NCBI RefSeq assembly: GCF_041146795.1
Contig: NC_135174.1
Span: 23,026,878-23,090,877, forward strand
Source of the DNA: Maylandia zebra
Taxonomy: Eukaryota > Chordata > Actinopteri > Cichliformes > Cichlidae
Length of the DNA: 64,000 nt
Direction: 5' to 3'
A program made the position numbers and the translations under genes. Positions 1 to 12,618 of this stretch are shown piece after piece. Each line of letters opens with the position of its first letter. Position 1 is the stretch's first letter. The notes under the pieces are model-generated. The model saw nothing but the letters and a program-made list of their open reading frames with translations. It ran no database searches and was not told the origin of the DNA.

Positions 1-479
1 TAATGTTGTGAAAATCCAATTTCAGGCAACATGCTCGGTAACACACACAGCAGGTAGGGAGCAACATTAGCATTCAATATGAGTCGCATTCCTCAGCACT
101 GTCAGTTGAATATCGATCATTCTTTGAGTTTTTTATGCTTTACCAGAGGAAAATAACGGCATCTTTAGTAGCTAAATGTTCAATTATGTTCAACACAAGG
201 TTATTCTACAACTTTGTGCATCACCTGCTTGGTCGTGTAAAGATCGTAGACTGGGCTGCGGGAAATTGTGTTTTGTGTTTTTGTTTGATTTTGGGATTAT
301 TTAGAGCTATTAGATATTAAATTGCTGTTAGGTATTTTTTTCGCGATCTTAGTCTTTCAAGACTTTCTCATACAAGTGTTCTCACCTTTCCCAGAGTGCC
401 CCTTAGTGTAAAATTGCTTTGTATATGTGTGTCGAACTTCTGCATTTAAATGTTTCTTCTTTTTCATTTAATTTGTCTC

Positions 480-813
480 CTGTGTGCTTAGTTTTACTTC
501 CCATGGGTCATTAGTCTTATTGGTTTCACCTTGTGCCTCGTTACCATCCTGTTCCCAATTTCTCCAATTACCCTCTGATGATTTCCTTTCTCACTTTCTT
601 TTAAATTTATCAGTGTGTTACCCGCCCATCTTTGATTTTTGGTTAGCTTGTGTATGGTCCTTCCTCTGTGTTCATGTGGCTTCTTTTCTTTTTTTACCTT
701 TTTGGCTTTGTGTTATAGACTTTGCAAACAGCCACATTAAAGAGTTTACTTTCTGTTTAATCCTGCCTGCCTGTTGAGCCCATGTTTGGGTCCTTAACCT
801 GCAAACTGTGACA
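480..813 (+). mobile_element. Degraded LTR 3' part
   Basis: Ends CCTGCCTGCCTGTTGAGCCC, then TTTGGGTCCTTAACCTGC and TGTGACA, after a CATTAAAGAG signal. The pattern is of a fish LTR end, but the left boundary is unclear. Confidence 0.35.
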
Positions 814-1053
814 GATACAGCTGCCTGCTGCTGGATTGAGGACTGATAAGAGTTTGATCAGTTTACACTGATAAGCTACAGGATACCATGAGGAAACATA
901 AACCTGCAGAAAAAAAAGATTATGTTGAAGCTACTGACTTAAGAGTATTTCTTTTGTTATTTTTGAGTGTTATGTTTTGTCACATACACTCCCATTCATT
1001 CGGTACACACTGCTTGTATTAAGTTGAACCATCTTTGTATTTAGAAGAGTCTC

Positions 1054-1145
1054 AATTTCTCATGGCATAGATTAAACAAGCTGCTGGAAACATACTTTTG
1101 TGATTTTAGTCCATATTGATGTGATGGCATCGCAATGTAGTGTTT
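1054..1145 (-). mobile_element. Tc1-like fragment
   Basis: GCATAGATTAAACAAGCTGC, followed by GTCCATATTGATGTGATGGC, matches the 3' part of the Tc1 family seen at 14483-14875, minus strand. Confidence 0.5.
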
Positions 1146-1318
1146 CATGTCCACTTTAAGGTTTACATAACAAAATGCTCAAAAATGACATCTTTCACAG
1201 TAAATTTCATCATTCTTTCCCGTGTAAAACAAAACTCCTAATACACATTATTTATGCTGGTTCTCAATTTTTAAGCGGATGACTTTACGACAATAACTTG
1301 ATAAGGTAGTGCAATTAC

Positions 1319-1939
1319 TGTCATGACCTGGGTCTAGGGACCCAGGGCTCATGTATTTTAGTGTATGTTTATATTTTCCGTGTGGTGTTTTGGTTTTCTC
1401 TCCTTTTTCTCCATGTTTCTCCGTGTGAGCTTCCGGAGGTTTTGGTGTGCTGAGGAGACTGCAAACCCGGAAGCGTTTCTGCTCTAGAGACAGCCACACC
1501 TGCCGCTCGTCGTCCTCTGCCAGCTGCAGCAGATTACGCTCGTCAAGGGAGCAGCATTTAAGACTGTAGCTGAGCTGAGGCCGATGCCGGATTCTTGAGT
1601 CAGAACTCGTCAGTACAGCCGTGGACTTGGTATAAACCTTTGAGAAAGTAGAGTCCCTGCTAACCTGAATGTGTTTGTGTTACCAGGAATCTGGAGCAGA
1701 GTGTGTTTTGGAAGTCACGGTGTGGGAGTTTTTGGAGTCGCCACTGTTTCACCTTTCACGAACATCTGCACTGTGTGGGATTCAGGGAGAATCGCCACAG
1801 GACCACAGTGCCGGGATTTTGTATATAGTTGTGTGTTTTCCACCCGCTGTCAATAAATCCACTGTCCTTCACTAAGAGTCTCGCATTTTGGGCCCTACTT
1901 TCACTGCAACTCCACGGTCTGCCATCGCAGCCCGTGACA
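1319..1939 (+). mobile_element. Solo LTR
   Basis: 621 bases starting TGTCATGACC and ending CCCGTGACA, with an AATAAA near 1853. Flanking bases ATTAC and ATTAT form a near 5-bp duplication. No internal retroelement sequence is adjacent, so this looks like a solo LTR of a Gypsy- or BEL-type element. Confidence 0.6.
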
Positions 1940-4266
1940 ATTATGAGGAAGCTTTTTAAACACTTATTTCACCACCAGATGTTACAGACATTTGAAGTGC
2001 TGTTTACCTCTTAGTCCAACTCTCAAACTCCCCTCCCCATTTATTCCCGTAAGCGGTACATGACACACACAATCTGAAAGTTACAGCAGAGATGCTGCTG
2101 TTAACTTGCTCTTGGTCTTACTGTTAATGTGCACAAGCTGCTGCATGTCTACAGTACATACCCACTAGTATTCTGCATATGGCTATAACATCACCGTAGG
2201 GTATGGCACTGTTGCATAATGCTTTTTCCACATGAATATTCTACACCCAACATATGCTTAAGACTGCACAAAGGAACGTGTTTTCTCTTTGCCATTAATA
2301 ATGTGCTGTTGTTAGAGATTTGCATCTGCCTCAGGTGAGCTTTGCGTTGTGTTGAGCAGCTTTAAAAACAGATTTTTTTTTTTACATGTATCATTGCTAT
2401 TATTAATGCAACATAGCACATCCCTCCCCAGCGTGTGCACACACACAAACACATTCCCATAAAAGTTGCTAAAAGTTCTGAATTTCTTTGATCAGTTGTT
2501 CCAAAGCAATTTTACACTGAAATTACTCCTTTTCAGAAACCATGCTGACTAAATTTCTCTCAGAGTTACCAAGAAACAATCAATAATGTGTAAACTCTAA
2601 AGCTTCATCTTCTGAATGCATTTTTTTTCCAAGCACACTTAAAAAAAACAACTGGGAAAAAAATTGAGCATTAATATTTGAAAAATGTTTTTCTCAACAA
2701 CATATAAAAATCACAAATATTACACATCTCAGAAAATAATATTCAGAGTATAAATATGTATTAGCTAGTCAGTCTGGTTTGTCGCAGTACTCGCTGCAAT
2801 GTTTTATCCCCACTACCTCAGATTTAGATACAAAAGACACATTTGCAAATCAGAATCCAACTCTGCTCGTTCCACAAACACAGACACGTTTCATTGGCTC
2901 AAAAAACACTCATTCTCTCAGTCATACTATAGATATGAGTTATTTCAGTCATTGCAGGTATTATGTTTCTGCGCCTTAGGCAGTCCGCTGTGATTGATAA
3001 CTCAGATGATTACACTTTGCCAATGGGAGATGGGGGAAGAGCAGGATGGGTGAAGGGAGGAAGAGAGGAAAGGAAGGGACATAATGATGCTAATGATAAT
3101 TACAGAATTGCTAATACCTGAAACTTCAGCAAAGTAGCTTTGCCTGCAGTCTTAGCCACAGCAAGATATAATGAACCCACCATATCATCACATTTAGCCA
3201 GTGCATAATATCAGTATAAAGGTAATAGCATACACTATATATTTCACTAAGACTGATGTGGAATTACCACTGGTGATTTTCAAATCAATTAGAAGCCAGA
3301 TGAATCAGTATCATCTAGCTCCCATAAACCATTGCGAACCATTTTTGCAGCATTTTGCTTTAATTGTTTGTGCATGCAACCTTCATTAGGAGGCCACGCT
3401 GACCTCCATATATGCGTTTGACCCTGTATGTCACAGAAACATATGGGCATTCATTTATGGAGAGTGACATTTTAATGAAGACGACCCTTTTTATCACCTG
3501 TGGATTGAGTGGATATGCATGTGTGGCCGTAGTGTTTGTCCAACCAAAAATAGAGCACATAGTACTCACCTGTTATTGCTGTTAGTTGAAAAACTGCTTT
3601 GCCTTTCTGCCTTCTTTTAAATGTATTTTTATTTAATTACTTCCTGTGTGAAATCATTATGTCACACCAAAGGGTGACATAAAATGGGAGGACACACATG
3701 TAATCATGTCTTTACAAAATAGCCTCACTGTCATGTGGCATACTGACAGTTCTTTTGATATTATAGTCAGACAAAGTCATTTTGACAGCACATTTCCATT
3801 TTCTGAACCTACCAGGACACCTGCAATTGTTTTAGCTTTGACTTACCTGGTCCTAGCAGACAATTTTCTAGCCTGTTTGAGATCTAGAACTCTTTTGAGC
3901 CACTTTTTCTCCCAAAAGTGATGTTTCGTTTTCGAATGCCCTCTTAGTTTGCTTGGTACCGTATTCTCCCAACCTTTTAGGCTGACAGCTTCAGACATCT
4001 CCGGTAAAGCTGAAGCCATAAAACCTGTAGCTTTTGCAATATTGCCTCACATTCATTTTCCTTCTTTGCTTGAGGCGATGGGTCGTCTGCACTGATGCTT
4101 ACATGTTCTTTTCTGTGATCTGTTTTCCCTCTTATTAACCTTCTCACTGTCAATCAGAGCCTTTGATGTGTTGTGTCATCTCATACCATCTGGCTGCTGT
4201 GTATAAGACAGGATCGTTTTGAGTGTGCTGCTGCACTGGGAACAATTGGACTGATTTGTGTTTTTG

Positions 4267-4362
4267 ATAAGATAAGATAAGATAATCTGAATTTTAAAAC
4301 TCCCTACTGTCCAAGGATATCAAATAGAAAAGATTAAGTTTAAAAAAAAAAAAAAAAAAAAG
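4267..4362. repeat. (GATAA)n and poly-A tract
   Basis: Four GATAA units at 4267-4287 and a run of 20 A at 4341-4360. They may be the ends of an old retroelement. Confidence 0.6.
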
Positions 4363-6582
4363 AGCAATAGATACAAGAAAGGATGTGAAAGGATTTCAAA
4401 AATGTAAATATAAATGTAAGCGTAAAGGCATGCATACTCTCCCCTCTAGTGCCACTCTTTAAATTTGCTGCTACAGCTGCTGTGTATTACTCAAGGCTCA
4501 AAACAAACACCAGCAGCCCAACAAATTAGTTTTCCCTGAATTTTTGCTGTGTCACTTTGGCAGCCCTGTCCCGACACCGTGCTTCTATAGCAGCTTGCTA
4601 ATTACTGGACAGGGGCCTGGTTCTCCCAAACCAGACCTGACAGTGTTCTGTGGCACAGTCATAATGTCACAGCAGCTAAATGAAGAAAGTGAAGTCAGTG
4701 AAAAGTCCCTACGGCGTTCCCAGGTGGACAGTCCTGCTGAAAGCAACATGGTCTGTGTGTATGTTGGCCCTTGCGGCTGCTGTCAACATATCCTGCAAAG
4801 TCTGGACATCCTCACCCTCAATGAACTTAGCCTCTGCAAGAAAATTACTAGAGAGAAAAGTCACAGGAAGCACACACACACACACACACAAGCAGAATAA
4901 TGTATCTGAGCATGGCAGCATGTGTGGCCTGTGTGTATATTAGCTTGTGTGTTTGTTTCTTTTGATGGGATCTGGCTGTGTTCTCTGTTACTACATGTTT
5001 GTGTTTGTTGTTGTGTGAATGACTCACTGCGACCTGGTGTCAGTCACACTCCAGCAGCAGCAACAGGCTGATAAACATCTTCCAATTACCAAGTCTGAGG
5101 TCGGGCAAACCAAGAAACATGCATACAAACACAAAAAAACCACATATTGGGCTTAATCAAAGCTTTTCTTTTAATATTGTTGCATCCAAATGACCCGTCC
5201 CTGCTATTGGCACGTCTTAATTTGTGCAGCAGAGGTCAAATTAGCATCCTGCAGGGTTAGAATATGCAGTGGAAAGACTTTAAATCTGCAGGTATAATGT
5301 AATACCAAGCGGTGAGCAAAAATATCTATGGCAGTCTGTTTTTCAGTGAGATAAATCAATAGGAATACTCTGTTAATCCACCCACCTATTTCGTACAGGG
5401 TGTAGATGGGATAGATATGAGACAGGATTTAATACAAAAATTTAATATAAGACAGATTTCTGTTGAAAGTGTGATTAATATACATTTTATATAGTCAGTA
5501 GAAAAAGCTCATCAGTTTAATTGAGACAAGGTGAGGCTTAAAGAGAGCTGGATAACTCGGCTCTCAAAGAAAGGGGACGAATCAAAGACAGCACAGGGTC
5601 GGATAAAGGAGAATAATAACGGTGCGAAAGCAGGCGAGGATGACAGAGAGAAGATGAGGCTTATTAACGGAAGGTGGAGAGGAGCTGTTTTTGTGCCACT
5701 CTGTGCCAGAACCGCTCCGACCAGTCCCCCTGTTTTGGCTGGCAGATGGGTCTTGTCATGGTGCCGCCTGAAGGATGGTGTGCCATGCCGACGCCTTCCC
5801 GGGTAACACACACACATTCACACACACTTTCACAATGTTGTCTGGCAATTTCGCTTCCTTTTTTGCCAGAATGGCCACAGCCCTGACAGATTGAGAGCAA
5901 ACAGGCAGGCAGGCAATCAGCTCAGACACCTGAGAGCGCCCTGAGGACCCTCACTCTCGCTGGCAGCCAGAAGGAACTGCTGGCTACACTGCAAAACACC
6001 AATTAGGTTCTTAAAAAAAAAGTGCCAATAATAGACCAATTAAAGGACTATTACTGAGTAATGAGAGGAATGATACCTGTTAGGTCTGAACCAGCCAGAA
6101 TCAATAGAGATAAAGCAGACGCATCATGTGAGCACTGCTGTTTTATAGGACAGCCACATGTTGCTCAGCCACTGAGGTTGTACTGACAGGGCACAATGAC
6201 AATACAAAGGGTTGCAGCTTATTATGATATCTATTTCTACTAATTCTCTTTTATAAGCGAAACCTCCCACCAACCCGAACCCGCACACACACAGGCGAAG
6301 CAGATCTGCCAGAAAATAAACCTTAAATGAAGGCGTTCTTCACAGTTGCAGTGGAGCACATCCAGGGAATGAAGAAAAACAGTGTCGTGCAGAGCAGTGA
6401 TGAAGTGAGCTGCCACTGAATTCCCTTTTCTGTCGTTAAAATACGGTGGACTTCAGAAGGGCACGAAAAAGAACGACTCATAGAGCGAAGACTGCGAAAC
6501 TAAAATTGTTGTGTAATCACTTAACTGTGTGATTACTTTCCATTTCTATCCACTCATGCGGCCTCTCTAGACGGGTGCCTGA

Positions 6583-6585
<3 letters not shown>

Positions 6586-6620
<35 letters not shown>
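6586..6620. repeat. (GT)n microsatellite
   Basis: Uninterrupted GT dinucleotides. Confidence 0.95.
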
Positions 6621-6621
<1 letters not shown>

Positions 6622-7094
6622 AGACAAAGAGAGAGTGAAACGACAGACAGAGACAAGTGTCCTTCTGCTTGATATCTCATCCTCCATCAGGACCAATCAA
6701 TACAATCTCTCAGAATTACTGTCACAACAGAATGAATTGCCCTGCCATGCAGAGAATACTTACACACTCACTCGCTCTTGCTCTCTCTCACACACACACA
6801 CTCAAATTTTGTATGTTGCTCATTTGTCCCTGAACACAATCTGACATTTACTGCATGTGTATTGAAGCAAGACATTGTGTAGACCCGTTTGTTCATTTGA
6901 TGCAACCCTGGCCTTAAAAAGAAGAAGAAGAGATGTGCAATGTGCTCCCACCTCCTCCACCTACTTAAGCGAGAGCAGAAACTGCTGCCATCTTGTGCCA
7001 GTCGTGTCATCCACCTGCTCAGCAGTGACTGTCATCGTGGTCCTGTTTTCTTTATTAGCCAAATAAACCAGAATTGATAAGAACAGTACGTGCT

Positions 7095-7285
7095 ATGACA
7101 GAAGCTCTTCTTTTCCTTCTTCTTTTCAGCGGTCACCACACCAGATCATCCTCCTCCTTCTTAGTGAGGATCCGCATGTTTGTTATGGGAAAGATTTTAC
7201 GCTAAATGCCCTTGCTGACACAACTCTCTCAATTTATCCAGGCTCTGGACTGAGACTAGTAGTACCATGGCCTGTCGACCCCTGT
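7095..7285 (+). repeat. Dispersed repeat fragment
   Basis: CAGCGGTCACCACACCAGAT, TTTTACGCTAAATGCCCTTG and CAATTTATCCAGGCTCTGGA have the form of a common fish interspersed repeat, heavily mutated. The family is not certain. Confidence 0.4.
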
Positions 7286-9384
7286 GATATAACGGAGCAG
7301 AAACCATGTTAGCAAACATGGAAGGGATGGGGTTCTTAACCTTACTGATTACCCAAACTGTCAGTCAGTGTTTACCAATGTTTACTGAAACTTGAAGTGT
7401 GTAGTAACTGTCTCAGAGGTGAAGCCAGAGAGGTCAAGAATCGATACACAGTAGCTGTAGGTGGGATTGTAGCAGGTCTGAATGAGAGCCTTATCTGGGA
7501 ATCTGGAGGACGTGGAATTACTGGGTCCATAACTTGGAAAAATGAGACTAGAAACACTAGGCAAGCTTCAGTTTGTTTGTTTTTGTTGTTTATTAATTTA
7601 TTTTGATCATGTAAACAATATACTGAAGTTTATTTGGTAAAGATACAACACTGAATACTCTTGGGACAGTTTAAAGGTTTAAATGGTGTGAAAGAAATAG
7701 GCTGATACTGGTGGAATCAACAAAACGTCACATTAAAAGAACCTTTTTTGCAATATGGCATCTATTCATAGAAATAAGCACATGATTTGACCTTTTAATG
7801 GTTATTTTTAGGAATTCGCAAAACTTTTTCTAGTCTCTCTCCCTACATGCACAGCTTTGGGGGAGGACGGGTGTGTAGCGATGGCCATTAGTTATCGGCA
7901 TCTGTCTCCCCAATGCATCCCTCCACAGATCCCAGAGAAGCAGCCCTGCGCTGACATTGAGGCCAGCTGTTTCTACAAATTCTCGTGTGATTAAATCTAG
8001 AGGAGAGGTGGGATGGCATTTCCTCGGTGAGGAAAATATGATCACAGAAGAGATGGCTGTCAGTACTCATGGGGCTAACACAATACTTTAATCAACTCAC
8101 ACTCTCCTCCTATCCCAGATGCCCAAAGCAGCCGGCCAACATCTGAAGATCATTTTTTATCTCTCCAGCTTTCCCTCCATTTTCTCTTGTCCTTCTGTGT
8201 CCTGTTTCCCTGTATGTCTCTTTCTTTTCCCGTCCTTCACTCTGTTTCCATCTTGTAGTCGTCTCCATTCATTGCTTATTGACCATCTCTGTGTCACTCT
8301 GTGTGTCTCGTACCCTCTTTCGGTGTCTCAACACGGTATCTATGAAGACAAATGCGACCCCAAGGATACATGATGTCTATTTTCCAGCAAAAGTCAATAT
8401 GCCACCATGTAACAAGGACAGATCCTCCCCTCAAATGGGGAGAGAGGTGGAGACAGACAACAGGGAAGAGGTGAGAGTGTCCGTATCTCAAAGGACAAAA
8501 CAATCTTATTAAAAGTTGTGTCTTTGGGTTATAGCATCAAAATCACATCAACAAATTGGTCAGTGGGATTCATTTAAGTCAGATACAATGGTAAATGTAT
8601 TTCAGATGTCAGTAATAATACTGTGTTGAAGAGGAAACATCTGTATAGAGAATTCAACTGATGCAATATAAACTAAGTATTCCTATAAAACCGATTAATT
8701 TTCCCTCTTACATTGATGCAATTCACTTTTGGCAATGTTTCATTTAGTCTTCGTGATATGAACACCAAGAAATGATAGAGTCAACAGTGACAAGCTAAAG
8801 TTTTTTGTTGTCATCCTTCCTGGCTGCATGTAGTGATACTTCAGTGTATGACTTGCATACAAAAGTAAACGCTATCACAGTAACGAGTGCAAGGCAATTA
8901 CATTTGTTCTCATTAGACAAACATGAGTCAGAATATGTTTACAAATGAACCCAACTGAATTGTTGGTTGTGCGAGTGTACTGTGACGCAGGGCTGTGCAA
9001 AAGTCTTGAGCCACATCTATATATATTACAAATACGTGCAGTTTGCTCATACAACATGTGTGGCCTGCTAAAATCGTTTTTGTGGTCAAACTTCATTACA
9101 TTATGCGTTAAATTCTTGTATTATAATTTGACTCCCTTATACAGATGCATTACGTTTCAACGGGAACTTGGAATTTGCCCTTCAGCAGCACAATTTTGTG
9201 CATCCCTGACCAGTTAGCATGGATTACCTGCTTTCTTTAAGAATTTGGTAGGACAATGCGACGTCATTGACACATTGTCACATTGTCACAGCACAGGCAC
9301 TCACTCGTTAGCTAGCTCTTGACTGAGTGTGGCCGCTTCGAGTGCTGCTGAAACATTGAGGTTGTTTATTGAAAGATCAATTTT

Positions 9385-11515
9385 TAAGTAGTAGTTTTTA
9401 AGTGAGTAGTTTTTTGGTTTTTTTTTACTCCCTACTAGAGATGGACCGATCCGATATTACGTATCGGTATCGGTCCGATACTGACCTAAATTACTGGATC
9501 GGATATCGGAGAAAAATAAAAAAATGTAATCCGATCCATTAAATATCACGAAAGCACCTCACAAAACTTGCAACACGCGTAACTCACCTCAGAACGTTAG
9601 CACGTCGGAGCAGTATGCATCACGTGATAGAGCGGCTGTGGCATGCGGGACCTGTGGTCTGGATAGCATGTGGAGCTTCGCTAGCAACCCGGCATTTCAT
9701 CTCCGACAAAGTTATCCCCGAGAGAAGTAAAGCAAGTGTGTAAGTCCATCTCTGAATGTAAAGCATTCCTGCGTTAAGCTTAACGAGCGACTGCCTCTCG
9801 CTCTCCGGCTGCTACTTCAATCATGAAACTGCTTAATGATCAGCTGATCGGCTTTTCTGTCCATGTCTCTTGTTTGCTTTTGGCCCACTTTGCACCAGAA
9901 AGAGGAAACTAGCGGATAAACAACAGCAGCACGTTTAAGCTTGATCAGCTGTTGTTAGAATGTATTTAATATTACTTTCTACTCGAGGATCTTTTTCTAC
10001 GTAGCTGACGCTGGTAACTGTGCAGGGGCGGATCTAGCAAAGTTTAGCCAGGGGGGCCGATAGGGCATTAACAGGGAAAAGGGGGCACAAAGACATACTT
10101 TTCTTTCTTATTCTCATTTAAAATGTCTCGCTTTTAATTATTTAATATTTATCTGAATCTTACACCCAAAGTTTTAATCTGATGTAAAATGTATAGAAGT
10201 CCATTACTGCATATAGTAACTGTTAAGTCTAATATACCCTAGTAAGCTATAGTACTTTTTCCTTTGGGAAGGTACCATCTGTGCAGTCTGCAATTTTGTT
10301 GAAGAAAGATGTTGAATCTATTTAATATTTCTTGAAAAATAATTGATTTCTGTGCATTTTTTTCACACTGCATCAAATTAAGATTGATTACGTCGATTAA
10401 GCATCATGAGGTGGAGCGTGAGGGGTGGTTCCCTATTTTTTATTTATTTATTTTTGTTGTTGCTGGGAGTTGGAACCCTATTAGTTAGGTTGCTTAATAT
10501 TTATGCTAAGTACTCTTTAAAATACCAGAATAGGGAGGATGGTGTAGGTTTAAGTTTATTAGATTGATCAGTATTGCTGAACTATGAAATATTTTTTTTT
10601 GCATACAGGTATAACAGAATAGCTTTAGTGTAGTTGTTGTTTTAAACTTGAGTATGAACTTATACAAAATGCAGCAAGATATTTAAAAAAACAGTTTTGT
10701 TGATTAAAACACACTATATCGGATTCATATCGGTATCGGCAGATATCCAAATTTATGATATCGGTATCGGTATCGGACATAAAAAAGTGGTATCGTGCCA
10801 TCTCTACTCCCTACATTTTAAAACAAATATCTGTACTCTCTACTCCTCGTTACGTTTGAGGGGGAGTTACTATTTCATGTCACTGCGAGCCTTCAAACAT
10901 CAAGCCCATTTGGTCCTAAACAGTAACACGTGAAAGTCAATCCTGCTCATGTATTAATCATCAGGGGATGTTGCATAAAAATAAATTAAAGGGGGGGGAG
11001 TGTGCCATAGTCAGGGATTAAAGTAGGCCGGTGTTAACAGTAGAGTGACCAGACCAGGAGAATGAACCCAAATGCAGACACTCAAATATTGTTGAGTTGT
11101 GATTCTTTTTCTTTTCCCGCACTGAGCCACTACAACTGTTTTTAGGGTTACCCCATTTGCTGTGCTCATTTTCCTGTTTAGAGGCAAAGTCACCCTCTAC
11201 AATGTAGGCAACAGAAAACAAACCTTCTTTTTCTCTGCTCTACTTAACTGATTCTGAGTACATTTGTTAGAATTAATATTTAGACTGAAACAAGTTTGTA
11301 TTCCTACTAATATTATTTTATTATTACATTAATGTAGCACAAGTTTCAGTGAGCTTTGCATTAAAACTGATGGTAGAAATGTTCTTCTAGGACTTTCTTA
11401 CTCTGAGTACATTTCATAGCTGGTACTTTTTCACTTTCACTTGAGTAAAGAAGTTGAACTTTTACTGGAGCATTTTTAACACTAGTATCTTTACTTGTGC
11501 TTAAGTATAGAATGC
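9385..11515 (+). repeat. Dispersed fish repeat hosting the hAT element
   Basis: Flanks of the hAT element join into ACTCCCTACATTTTAAAACA, followed by TACTCCTCGTTACG, and end in CACTTGAGTAAAG and TGCTTAAGTATAGAATGCC at 11440-11515. This is a common fish dispersed repeat with ACTTGAGTA-type ends. The left boundary is approximate. Confidence 0.45.
9436..10806. mobile_element. hAT-like non-autonomous element
   Basis: Ends TAGAGATGG and CCATCTCTA with subterminal ATCGGTATCGG motifs on both sides. A perfect 8-bp duplication CTCCCTAC flanks it (9428-9435 and 10807-10814). It has no transposase frame. At 10023-10090 a CAGGGGCGGATCTAGC start suggests a further nested fragment. Confidence 0.9.
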
Positions 11516-11548
11516 CTGTGTGTGTTTTACTATCCAGGGATGCTTTGG

Positions 11549-12618
11549 GATTAGAATCAGAATCAGAATCAGAATGGGGTTTATTGCCAAATGTTGAGCA
11601 GATTTACAACATTAGGAAATTGCTGCGGTGCTTCAGTGCAAACATGCTGTCATAAATAGCACTTAAATAGACATGGAAAAAAATAAAAGTAGGGATAAGA
11701 ATTAAAAGTGCTACGTGGAAAGATATGTGCATGAGATATACATGAGATATATACATGAGAATAAGAATTAAGAGTGCTACGTTGAAAGATATATACATGA
11801 GTGCAGGTGGTGATCAGTGCCAAACATAGAATGATGCAGTGACACAGCGTAGGGTCATGTGTTAGTGGCGGGTACAGTCATGTGGTTATTGTTCATGTGT
11901 CCAACAGCAGAGGGGAAGAAACTGTTCTTATGGCGAGAGGTTCTGGTGCGAATGGACCGGAGCCTCCTGCCTGAGGGGAGCAGGTCAAACAGACTGTGTC
12001 CAGGGTGAGAAGGGTCAGCTGAGTGTCCTGGAGGTGTACAGGTCCTGCAAAGATGGGAGTCTGCAGCCAATCACCTTCTCAGCAGAGCGCACAACACGCT
12101 GCAGTCTCTGTTTGTCCCTGATAGTGGCTCCAGCGTACCACACGGTGATGGAGGAGGTGAGGATGGACTCGATGATTGCAGTGTAGAATTGCATCATCGT
12201 CCGTGTTGGCAGGTTGAATTTCTTCAGCTGCCTCAGGAAGTACATCCTCTGCTGGGCTTTCTTGATGACGGAGGTGATGGTGGGCTCCCACTTCAGGTCC
12301 TGGGTGATGGTGGTACCCAGGAAGCGGAATGAGTCCACAGAGGTGATGGGGGTGTCAGTCAGGATGATGGGGGGGAGTGGAGCTGTGTGCTTCCTGAAGT
12401 CCACAATAATCTCCACTGTCTTCTGGGCATTCAGCACCAGGTTGTTGTGGCTGCACCAGGACACCAGACGTTCAACCTCCCTCCTGTAGGCAGACTCGTC
12501 CCCGTCCGAGATGAGTCCAATAACGGTGGTGTCATCTGCAAACTTGATTAGCTTGACAGACTGGTGGGTGGAGGTGCAGCAGTTGGTGTACAGGGAGAAG
12601 AGCAGAGGAGAAGAATGC
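11549..12618 (-). mobile_element. 5'-truncated L2-like LINE with (TTCTGA)n tail
   Basis: The minus strand encodes the end of a reverse transcriptase: FADDTT catalytic box near 12540, then NNLVLNAQKTVEIIVDFRK, SFRFLGTTI and KKAQQRMYFLRQLKKF, closing at 12015. A frameshift near 12030 precedes the usual tail DPSHPGHSLFDLLPSGRR, which continues in another frame. The 3' end is a GAATCA repeat (11552-11572). The copy is truncated at the 5' side at about 12618, as is usual for LINEs. Confidence 0.85.

Larger units (their letters stand above)
1940..9384. other. Gene-free stretch
   Basis: No coherent exon found on either strand. Apart from the dispersed repeat at 7095-7285 and simple repeats it holds unrecognised AT-rich sequence. 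A GC-richer patch at 5520-5950 has overlapping small frames on both strands but no recognisable protein. Confidence 0.6.

Noticed and set aside
5512..5900. Overlapping ORFs up to 101 residues in the GC-richer patch
   Set aside because: Open on both strands at once, no splice sites or recognised domain; probably composition only.
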